Positions 6,700 to 11,957 of a DNA stretch of 11,957 nucleotides are shown one piece after another (within the stretch, counting starts at the first letter, position 1; each line of letters opens with the position of its first letter). The notes under the pieces are model-generated. The model ran no database searches. It was not told the origin of the DNA and was given only the letters and a program-made list of their open reading frames with translations. The translations under genes were made by a program, and so were the position numbers. Origin of the DNA: Sphingomonadales bacterium (GTDB lineage Bacteria > Pseudomonadota > Alphaproteobacteria > Sphingomonadales > Sphingomonadaceae); contig JAGWVC010000114.1 of NCBI GenBank assembly GCA_018971065.1, forward strand, positions 1 to 11,957, given 5' to 3'.

Positions 6700-8556
6700 A
6701 TGACGAACACGCGAACGCGATTGCGGTGGGTTGGGTTGATGGCCTCGGCAGGGCTGGGGCTGGCGGCGTGCGTCGCATCGGTTCCCGCCTGGGCGCAGAC
6801 CGCCGTGGTGCAGCCGCTGCCGGGCGAGGGGCCGCCCTCGCTCAGTTCGGCGCTGCTGCGGCTGGGGCGCAATCCGCGCGATACCACCGCGCTGATCGAT
6901 GCGGGCAACGCCGCGCTGGCAATGGGCGATACCGATGCCGCGATCGGCTTCTTCACCCGCGCCGACAAGATGCTGCCCAACAACCCGGCAATTCAGGCCG
7001 GCCTTGCCGGTGCGCGCGTGCGCGGCGAGGACCCGTTCAGCGCGATCCCGCTGTTCCAGACCGCCGAACGCAACGGGCCGATCCCGCCCGATCTGCTGGC
7101 CGATCGCGGGCTCGCCTACGATCTGGTGGCCGACAATGCCGCCGCGCAGCGCACCTATCGCCAGGCGATTGCCGCCGGCGCGGGGACGGAAGCGACGCGG
7201 CGGCTGGCGCTGAGCCTGGCGATAGCGGGTGACAAGCGCGAGGCCGAGACCACGCTGGCGCCGCTGCTGGCGAAGCAGGACCGTGCCGCCTGGCGCACGC
7301 GTGCATTCCTGCTGGCGATCATGGGTCGCGAGGATGAGGCGGTGGCGACGGTGCGGCAGACGATGCCGGCCGAAATTGCCACCGCGATCGCGCCTTACCT
7401 GCGCTATATGCGGCAGTTGACCCCGGCGCAGCAGGCCGCCGCCGCCAACCTGGGGCATTTCCCGCGCGCGTCCGAGATCGGCCACGACGATCCGCGCATC
7501 GCCGCGTTCGCGCCGCCGGTGCGGGTGGCTGCGGCCGATGCCGGGCTGGTTCCGGCAGGTGCGCCGCTGGGTGCGAACGGCAAGGACAAATCGCGCAAGG
7601 AAGCGAAGCGCAAGGGGGCGGAGCCTGCCGCGCTGCCGGCGCCGGAACCGACCCGTCTGGCCCGCAACGAGGAACCGGCGCGCAACGGTGGCGAGTTGCC
7701 GCCGGTCGCGCCGTCGCCTTCGGTGACGACCAGCGCGCCGCCGCCGACCGCGTTGCGCGCCGTGCCGACCACGCTGCCCGCGCCTGCACCCGTGCCGCGC
7801 GTGGCCGCTGCAACCCCGCGCGTGGTTTCGCCTGCGCCGACGCCCGCTCCTGCTCCCCAGCCCGCGCCGCGCGTGGCGGTCGCAACGCCGCGCGTGACAG
7901 CGCCGGCTGCGGCCCCGCGACCGGCGGTTTCCGGCGCGCCGGCGTTCTCCGGCCCCGCAGCCGGTTCGGTGAACAGCTTTAGCCTGAAGCCGGGCGCCCC
8001 GGTGCCGTCGCAGCCCGTGGAAAGCGCAACTGCGGTCGTGCCGCAATCCGCTCCGGCGCCCGATCCCGTGCCAGTCGCGACTCCGCCATCCGTCGCGCCG
8101 CCGCCGCCCGCTCCGGCCCTCGCCTCGGCTCCTGCCGCACCCGCGCCCGCAAAGCCCACGTTTGCCGACGCCTTTGCGGCGCTGGCGGCCGGCCCTGCCG
8201 AAGTCGGCCCGCGCGCCGGGGCGGTGGATATTCGCAAGATCACCCCGGCGCGCCCGGCCCCGCCACCGCCGCCACCACCACCGCCCAATCCCAGCCGCAT
8301 CTGGGTTCAGGTGGGTGTGGGGCGCGCGCAGAGTCGGCTGGAATTCGACTGGCGCCGGCTGCAGAAGGACGATGCCGAACTGTTTCGCGGCAAGAAGGCG
8401 TGGATGAGCGATTGGGGGCGGACCAACCGCCTGCTTGTCGGGCCGTTCGAGACCGAGAAGGCGGCGGATGCCTTCACCGCGAAGCTGCACAAGGCCGGCC
8501 ATGATGACGCGTTCGTGTGGAACAGCCCGGCGGGGCAGGTGGTGGACGGGCTGTAA
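6700..8556 (+). CDS. Exported TPR and SPOR domain protein, probable septal peptidoglycan-binding factor
   Basis: A 618-aa envelope protein. An N-terminal export signal (RTRLRW, then a hydrophobic stretch) ends either at AWAQ near residue 33 (signal peptidase I) or at LAAC (21-24), a lipobox match that would make it a lipoprotein. Residues about 45-250 are TPR-like helical repeats, for example ALIDAGNAALAMGDTDAAI. A Pro/Ala-rich linker (about 270-530) contains a nine-proline run. The C-terminal domain (about 531-612) has the SPOR pattern IWVQVGVG, then LLVGPFETEKAADAF and a final DAFVW. SPOR domains bind glycan strands stripped of stem peptides at the division septum, which fits its place directly after ftsZ. 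ATG 6700 is preferred to the in-frame GTG at 6673 because the signal peptide begins there. The precise function is not known. Confidence 0.85.
   Translation: MTNTRTRLRWVGLMASAGLGLAACVASVPAWAQTAVVQPLPGEGPPSLSSALLRLGRNPRDTTALIDAGNAALAMGDTDAAIGFFTRADKMLPNNPAIQAGLAGARVRGEDPFSAIPLFQTAERNGPIPPDLLADRGLAYDLVADNAAAQRTYRQAIAAGAGTEATRRLALSLAIAGDKREAETTLAPLLAKQDRAAWRTRAFLLAIMGREDEAVATVRQTMPAEIATAIAPYLRYMRQLTPAQQAAAANLGHFPRASEIGHDDPRIAAFAPPVRVAAADAGLVPAGAPLGANGKDKSRKEAKRKGAEPAALPAPEPTRLARNEEPARNGGELPPVAPSPSVTTSAPPPTALRAVPTTLPAPAPVPRVAAATPRVVSPAPTPAPAPQPAPRVAVATPRVTAPAAAPRPAVSGAPAFSGPAAGSVNSFSLKPGAPVPSQPVESATAVVPQSAPAPDPVPVATPPSVAPPPPAPALASAPAAPAPAKPTFADAFAALAAGPAEVGPRAGAVDIRKITPARPAPPPPPPPPPNPSRIWVQVGVGRAQSRLEFDWRRLQKDDAELFRGKKAWMSDWGRTNRLLVGPFETEKAADAFTAKLHKAGHDDAFVWNSPAGQVVDGL
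7795..7896 (+). repeat. Direct repeat in the proline-rich linker of the SPOR protein gene
   Basis: Two near-identical 30-nt units, 7795-7824 and 7867-7896, start 72 nt apart and encode PRVAAATPRV and PRVAVATPRV. They keep the reading frame (24 codons), so they are an intragenic duplication in a low-complexity linker whose length may vary between strains. Confidence 0.7.
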
Positions 8557-8751
8557 CGCTCTGCAGTGCAAAGCGGGGTGCGAAGTGCTGCTGCTGCGGA
8601 AAGCCCGGAATTCCGCCGTTTCCTGCCAGTTTTCCACACGCTGTGAACAGGCTTGTAAAGTTATGCGCAGCCGTGACCGACGCCCGCATTGTGGTTTGCC
8701 CCCGGCCAAGGGCATCTCCCCGTTCATGACGAGCACGACAAGCATCGCCCG
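8557..8751 (+). other. SPOR-ybjN intergenic region with hairpin and possible promoter
   Basis: At 195 nt this is the longest spacer in the window and includes the less GC-rich stretch 8617-8665. It holds a 6-bp stem GCGGAA/TTCCGC (8596-8601 with 8611-8616, 9-nt loop) that could slow transcription after the SPOR gene, then a possible promoter (next entry). Short ORFs here end within the spacer or run into the next gene from TTG and show no protein-like features. Confidence 0.4.
8631..8659 (+). promoter_or_regulatory. Weak candidate promoter for ybjN-proC, overlapping a DnaA-box-like 9-mer
   Basis: TTTCCA (8631-8636) and TGTAAA (8654-8659) are 17 nt apart, and each matches 4 of 6 positions of the sigma-70 consensus. 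TTTTCCACA (8630-8638) matches the DnaA box TTATCCACA at 8 of 9 positions. The element lies about 90 nt before the chosen start of the next gene. It is the best candidate in the spacer but is weak. Confidence 0.25.
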
Positions 8752-9264
8752 ATGGTAGCCCGCGCCCCCCAGGGCCGCTTCGAGCGGCATGAAGATGCCG
8801 CGCCCGTGGACATGCTGGGCCAGTTGTTCGAGGCGCACGGCTGGACTTACGAGTTCAACGGCGATGACGAGCTGACCGGCGAGATCCAGGGTTCGTGGGC
8901 AACGTACCAGATCCGCGCGATCTGGCGGGCCGAGGACAACGTGCTGCAGGTGCTGTGCCTGCCCGACATCCGCGTGCCCGAGGACAAGCGCCCGGCCGTG
9001 TTCGAGGTGATGGGGCTGATCAACGAGCAGCTGTGGCTGGGCCATTTCGACATCTGGTCGAACGGCTGGGTGCTGTTGTACCGCCACGGCCTGCTGCTGG
9101 GCGACGACGGGATGCTGACGCTGTCGCAGGCGCAGACCCTGGTGGAAGCGGCGGTGGAGGAGTGCGACCGCTTCTACCCGGCGTTCCAGTTCATCCTGTG
9201 GGGCGACAAGTCGCCGGCCGAGGCGCTGGCCAGCGCGATGGTCGATGCGGCGGGGGAGGCCTGA
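8752..9264 (+). CDS. YbjN domain-containing protein
   Basis: A 170-aa soluble protein of the YbjN family, which has a fold related to type III secretion chaperones; its molecular role is not settled. After a charged N-terminus, PVDMLGQLFEAHGWTYEF (18-35) is the usual entry helix and strand. GEIQGSWATYQIRAIWRAED, LQVLCLPDIRVPEDKR and GLINEQLWLGHFDIWSNGW (88-106) form the conserved core, and the C-terminal helix holds FYPAFQFILWGDKSPAEAL. There is no signal peptide. ATG 8752 is the first ATG in this frame. A TTG at 8689 would add 21 unremarkable residues, and no strong ribosome site marks either, so the start is moderately certain. The stop lies 1 nt before the proC start, so the two genes almost certainly share a transcript. 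Confidence 0.82.
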   Translation: MVARAPQGRFERHEDAAPVDMLGQLFEAHGWTYEFNGDDELTGEIQGSWATYQIRAIWRAEDNVLQVLCLPDIRVPEDKRPAVFEVMGLINEQLWLGHFDIWSNGWVLLYRHGLLLGDDGMLTLSQAQTLVEAAVEECDRFYPAFQFILWGDKSPAEALASAMVDAAGEA

Positions 9265-9265
9265 G

Positions 9266-10075
9266 ATGGTGTGGCCGAACCGCTTGCTGATCGTCGGATG
9301 CGGCAACATGGGCGGGGCGATGCTGGCCGGTTGGTTGGCGGGCGGCTTGAACCCGTTGGGCGTGACGGTGGTCGATCCGGTGCTGCCGCAGGCGCCCCCG
9401 CAGGTGACGCTGCTGCGCGCGCTGCCGGATGCGGGGGCGGGTGCGTTCGATGCGGTGCTGCTGGGCGTGAAACCGCAGATGCTGGACCAGATCGCGCCGG
9501 TGCTGGCGCCGCTGCTGGGGGCGGACACGGTGCTGCTGTCGATCCTGGCCGGGGCGGAACTGTCCAGCCTGGCGGCGCGGTTCCCCACGGCGCGGGCGCG
9601 GGTGCGGATCATGCCCAACCTGGCGGCGGCGATCGGCAAGTCGCCGGTGGCGCTGGCGACCGATGGCGATGACGCGGCCTTGCAGGCGCAGGTGACCGCG
9701 CTGATGATGCCGCTGGGCCAGCCCGAATGGGTGCCCGAGGTGCTGTTCGATGCGGTGACGGCGCTGGCCGGATCGGGTCCGGCATTCGTCTATCGCTTCA
9801 TCGACGCGCTGGCGCAGGCCGGGGCCGGGCTGGGCTTGCCGGTCGATCAATCGCAGCGGCTGGCGCTGGCGATGGTGGAAGGCGCGGGCCTGCTGGCGGC
9901 ATCGTCGGGGCTGGCGCCGGGCGAACTGGCGCGGCGCGTTGCCAGCCCCGGGGGCACCACGCAGGCCGGGCTGGATATGCTGGACGCGAACGGGGCGCTG
10001 GCCGGCGTGGTCGATGCCTGCCTGACCGCCGCGCGCGACCGGGGCGTGGAAATGGCGGCCGCCGCGCGGGGATGA
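9266..10075 (+). CDS. proC: Pyrroline-5-carboxylate reductase ProC
   Basis: A cytoplasmic enzyme of 269 aa that catalyses the last step of proline synthesis, NAD(P)H-dependent reduction of 1-pyrroline-5-carboxylate. The Rossmann motif is VGCGNMGGAM (10-19). VLLGVKPQ (64-71), RIMPNLA (114-120), the helical dimer segment beginning ALAGSGPAFVYRFIDAL (166-182), and the substrate-loop signature ASPGGTTQAGL (226-236) are all present, and length equals E. coli ProC (269). The ATG at 9266 has GGAGG (9255-9259) 6 nt upstream inside the end of ybjN. An in-frame ATG at 9245 would overlap ybjN and lacks this site. Coupling to ybjN is seen; the functional reason is unknown. Confidence 0.96.
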   Translation: MVWPNRLLIVGCGNMGGAMLAGWLAGGLNPLGVTVVDPVLPQAPPQVTLLRALPDAGAGAFDAVLLGVKPQMLDQIAPVLAPLLGADTVLLSILAGAELSSLAARFPTARARVRIMPNLAAAIGKSPVALATDGDDAALQAQVTALMMPLGQPEWVPEVLFDAVTALAGSGPAFVYRFIDALAQAGAGLGLPVDQSQRLALAMVEGAGLLAASSGLAPGELARRVASPGGTTQAGLDMLDANGALAGVVDACLTAARDRGVEMAAAARG

Positions 10076-10092
10076 TCCGGCGCATGGCCGTT

Positions 10093-10115
10093 ATGGCGGC
10101 GTTCATTCCCGCCAT
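10093..10115 (+). terminator. Possible weak terminator hairpin after proC
   Basis: ATGGCGG (10093-10099) pairs perfectly with CCGCCAT (10109-10115) across a 9-nt loop, starting 17 nt after the proC stop. There is no T tract, so an intrinsic terminator is uncertain. It could equally be part of the structured leader that follows. Confidence 0.25.
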
Positions 10116-10124
10116 GCGACAACG

Positions 10125-10197
10125 CGCGCGGGCGGGCTGATCGGTTTCCCTTGAAACCGCGCGGCACAAGCCCGATATTCACCGCACCGCCCGCGCG
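10125..10197 (+). ncRNA. Structured leader upstream of the BI-1/YbhL gene, candidate ybhL-leader RNA
   Basis: An 11-nt arm CGCGCGGGCGG (10125-10135) is perfectly complementary to CCGCCCGCGCG (10187-10197). Inside lies a perfect 7-bp hairpin CGGTTTC-CCTT-GAAACCG (10142-10159). A 6-bp alternative, CGGGCT (10133-10138) with AGCCCG (10169-10174), shares bases 10133-10135 with the long stem, so the two pairings compete. The element ends about 19 nt before the AGGAG ribosome site of the BI-1 gene. A cis-regulatory RNA class called the ybhL leader has been described upstream of exactly this gene family in alphaproteobacteria. I infer membership from position and strong folding, but I cannot check the class consensus. 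Other possibility: a rho-type terminator or simple structured UTR. Confidence 0.5.
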
Positions 10198-10230
10198 AAT
10201 TGCCGCGCCGGGCACAGGAGAACATTCGAA

Positions 10231-10971
10231 ATGGCCATCTGGAACGACCCCCAGCCCACCGGCACGGGATTCGGCGCGTCCACGGGCATTCCGGCGGGCG
10301 CGCGCGCAGCCACGGTCGATGCCGGGCTGCGCCGCTACATGCTGTCGATCTACAACTACATGGCTTCGGGCGTGCTGCTCTCGGGCGTGGTCGCGCTGCT
10401 GTTCGCGCGTTCGGGCATGGCGGCTGCCGTGTTCGGCACGCCGCTGCGCTGGCTGGTGGCGCTGGCGCCGCTGGGCTTCGTCATGGCGATGAGCTTCGGC
10501 CTGAACCGGATGCAGAGCTCAACCCTGAAGGCCTGCTTCTGGGGCTTCAGCGTGGCGATGGGCCTGTCGCTGTCGTCGATCTTCTTCGTCTACACCGGCA
10601 GCTCGATCGCGGCGACGTTCTTCGCCACCGCCGGCTCGTTCGCGGGGCTCAGCCTGGTGGGCTACACCACCAAGCGCAACCTGTCGGGCATGGGCAGCTT
10701 CTTCACGATGGGGCTGATCGGCCTGATGATCGCGATGCTGATCAACGCGTTCTTCCCGATGCCGGGAATGGGCCTGGCGATCTCGATCATCGGCGTGCTG
10801 CTGTTCGCGGGGCTGACCGCGTATGACACCCAGCGCCTGAAGGAAACCTACTGGCAGGTGGCCGGCACCGCCTATGTCGAGAAGATCGTGGTGATGGGCG
10901 CGCTGAGCCTCTACCTGGACTTCATCAACATGTTCCAGTTCCTGCTGAGCCTGATGGGCGATCGTCGCTGA
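10231..10971 (+). CDS. Bax inhibitor-1/YccA (YbhL-type) family membrane protein
   Basis: A 246-aa inner-membrane protein with about seven transmembrane segments after a 30-residue soluble N-terminus. The family (TMBIM/UPF0005) includes pH-sensitive calcium leak channels such as Bacillus YetJ; the cargo in Gram-negatives is not settled. Conserved marks are the late TAYDTQRLK (Asp199) and SLYLDFINMFQFLL (Asp230), which correspond to the aspartate pair that gates YetJ. Helices can be seen at about 43-60, 73-91, 100-121, 127-145, 156-175, 180-197 and 218-241. The ATG at 10231 is preceded by AGGAG (10216-10220) at a 10-nt spacing. The gene is probably monocistronic, with its own structured leader upstream and a hairpin terminator 19 nt after the stop. 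Confidence 0.93.
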   Translation: MAIWNDPQPTGTGFGASTGIPAGARAATVDAGLRRYMLSIYNYMASGVLLSGVVALLFARSGMAAAVFGTPLRWLVALAPLGFVMAMSFGLNRMQSSTLKACFWGFSVAMGLSLSSIFFVYTGSSIAATFFATAGSFAGLSLVGYTTKRNLSGMGSFFTMGLIGLMIAMLINAFFPMPGMGLAISIIGVLLFAGLTAYDTQRLKETYWQVAGTAYVEKIVVMGALSLYLDFINMFQFLLSLMGDRR

Positions 10972-10989
10972 TTTCCTGACGCTTGATCC

Positions 10990-11021
10990 GACACCCGGTG
11001 CGTTTCGGCGCGCCGGGTGTT
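10990..11021 (+). terminator. Terminator hairpin after the BI-1 gene
   Basis: ACACCCGG (10991-10998) pairs perfectly with CCGGGTGT (11013-11020), and the stem continues inward as TGCG/CGCG (one T-G wobble) to a 6-nt TTTCGG loop: 12 bp, or 13 with an outer G-T pair. It lies between two + strand genes, 19 nt after the stop. A T tract is essentially absent, as is common in GC-rich genomes, so its efficiency is uncertain. Confidence 0.6.
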
Positions 11022-11098
11022 CCGCGTCGGCATTGCTTCATCGACGCGAAAGCCAAAGGTCGCTAAGGGCCTGCCGCTGCCTAGGGGAGATACCTGTA

Positions 11099-11887
11099 AT
11101 GTCGCGCAAGTTCCGGCTGTCGCTGGCCGCTGTCCTGATCGCCGGCGTCGCCGCCTGTTCCAGCCCGCCGCCACCGCCGCCACCGCCGCCGCCGCCTCCG
11201 CCGCCCAAGATCGTCATCCCGACGCCGCCGCGCCCGCTGGCACCGAACAACGCGCCCGACAACCTGCCGGTGCCCGCATTGGCCGCCGATGGCCTGCGCG
11301 CCAGCGTCAACCGCAACATCACCCCGGCGCAAACGCTGTGGAACCTGCGCAGCGCGTTCAACGTCGCCGCGCTGAACTGCCGCGCCGACCGCCACGCCGA
11401 CATCGTCGTTGCCTATCGCGCCTTCCTGAAGGCCAACGCCAAGAAGCTGGTCGCCACCAACAAGACCGTCGATAGCGAGTTCAAGGCCAAGTATGGCGCC
11501 GGCTTCATCCGCCCGCGTGAGCTGTACATGACCGCGGTTTACAACCACTTCGCGCTGCCGCCGGTGCAGGACGAGTTCTGCGATGCGGTGCAGGCGGTGA
11601 ACCGTGACATGGTGGGCGTGAAGTCGAAGGACATGGACGCGTTTGCGGCCCGCAGCCTGCCGAACATCGAGATCGTCTACGACAATTTCTATCGCCGCTA
11701 CGACGAATATCGCGTCGCGCTGGCCGACTGGCGGACGAAGTACCAGCCTTACGAAGTCCCCGGCGCGCAGGCCTATCAGCCAGCAGGCCAGCAGGGGCCA
11801 ACGATCGGCGCCGCGCCGGTGATCGGCGGCGTCGGCAGCTATGGCCCGGCGGCATCGACGTTGCAGGGCTATCCGGCTTCGCGGTGA
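11099..11887 (+). CDS. Uncharacterised lipoprotein with a 14-proline run
   Basis: A 262-aa envelope protein that I do not recognise by family. The N-terminus is a classical lipoprotein signal: basic MSRKFR, hydrophobic LSLAAVLIAG, then lipobox VAAC with Cys20 as the lipidated residue. Immediately after it come SS and fourteen consecutive prolines (residues 23-36), probably a rigid spacer off the membrane. The globular part (about 65-215) is mainly helical, with many Arg/Tyr/Asp, and has just two cysteines, Cys94 (ALNCRAD) and Cys161 (DEFCDAV), which may form a disulfide. The tail from about 217 is Gly/Pro/Gln-rich. The ATG at 11099 has AGGGGAG (11083-11089) 9 nt upstream; an in-frame ATG at 11033 would destroy the signal peptide. 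The proline run probably makes translation dependent on EF-P. Confidence 0.85.
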   Translation: MSRKFRLSLAAVLIAGVAACSSPPPPPPPPPPPPPPKIVIPTPPRPLAPNNAPDNLPVPALAADGLRASVNRNITPAQTLWNLRSAFNVAALNCRADRHADIVVAYRAFLKANAKKLVATNKTVDSEFKAKYGAGFIRPRELYMTAVYNHFALPPVQDEFCDAVQAVNRDMVGVKSKDMDAFAARSLPNIEIVYDNFYRRYDEYRVALADWRTKYQPYEVPGAQAYQPAGQQGPTIGAAPVIGGVGSYGPAASTLQGYPASR

Positions 11888-11925
11888 ACGCGGTGCGGAT
11901 TTTGCGAAAATAGTCCTTTCATGGC

Positions 11926-11951
11926 GCGGCCTCCTTCGCTAAGGGGGCCGC
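11926..11951 (+). terminator. Strong hairpin after the lipoprotein gene, probable terminator
   Basis: GCGGCCTCCTT (11926-11936) pairs with AAGGGGGCCGC (11941-11951), 11 bp with one T-G wobble, across a CGCT tetraloop, 38 nt after the stop. No T tract is visible before the window ends 6 nt later. It could instead belong to a downstream leader outside the window. A smaller palindrome, ATTTTGCGAAAAT (11899-11911), lies between it and the gene. Confidence 0.45.
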
Positions 11952-11957
11952 TCGCGC

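Noticed and set aside
8726..8758. Short ATG-to-TAG reading of 10 codons before ybjN
   Set aside because: Too short, no ribosome site, and overlaps the chosen ybjN start; a leader peptide cannot be supported.
6592..9639. 1015-aa open frame on the minus strand, antisense to the SPOR gene, ybjN and the start of proC
   Set aside because: It is a shadow of GC-rich codons: Arg/His/Gly-rich low-complexity translation with no domain, lying across three well-supported + strand genes.
10072..10140. 22-codon ORF overlapping the proC stop as ATGA
   Set aside because: It is short, without features, and lies over a hairpin and the structured leader; nothing supports translation beyond the overlap.
11165..11206. 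CCG/CCA tract as a possible repeat element or CRISPR-like array
   Set aside because: It is simply the coding tract for the proline run of the lipoprotein; it has no spacers.

Overview
The window looks like a chromosomal segment of a GC-rich alphaproteobacterium, most likely a sphingomonad (Novosphingobium/Sphingobium type). This rests on protein character and gene order, not on a database search. All genes lie on the + strand. The first half is the distal end of the dcw (division and cell wall) cluster. The rest holds genes that often accompany it in this group. No gap without a gene exceeds 195 nt, and I see no rRNA, tRNA, CRISPR array, insertion sequence or attachment site.

Region 1 (1-4904) is one tightly packed transcription unit: the end of murC, a 97-aa coiled-coil protein, murB, a DUF4262 gene, ddl, ftsQ and ftsA. 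Every junction is a short start/stop overlap (ATGA, TGATG, ATGCTGA, ATGA, ATGA, ATGATG), so the genes are probably translationally coupled. MurC, MurB and Ddl make peptidoglycan precursors in the cytoplasm. FtsQ and FtsA belong to the divisome. The DUF4262 gene (1212-1715) is an intruder: hand-counted GC is about 51%, against about 68-70% in sampled lines of its neighbours, and it uses ATA and AGA codons. Yet it fits the overlap architecture exactly.

Region 2 (4905-6607) is the ftsA-ftsZ gap and ftsZ. The 134-nt gap is the first real break in the cluster. It holds two GATTC (GANTC) sites 8 bp apart, two opposed DnaA-box-like 9-mers and a 10-bp palindrome, followed by a strong ribosome binding site. 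This resembles the cell-cycle control known for Caulobacter ftsZ.

Region 3 (6608-8556) carries a large exported TPR + proline-rich linker + SPOR protein, probably a septal peptidoglycan-binding factor.

Region 4 (8557-10075) is a YbjN-family gene followed by proC (proline biosynthesis), probably an operon.

Region 5 (10076-11957) has a Bax-inhibitor-1/YbhL membrane protein gene preceded by a strongly structured leader (candidate ybhL-leader RNA) and followed by a 12-bp hairpin terminator. A lipoprotein with a 14-proline run comes next, followed by another hairpin at the window edge.

No wholly new system stands out. The best leads are the DUF4262 insertion, the unnamed murC-murB coiled-coil protein, altered nucleotide-site motifs in FtsA, the ftsZ regulatory gap and the structured leader before the BI-1 gene.
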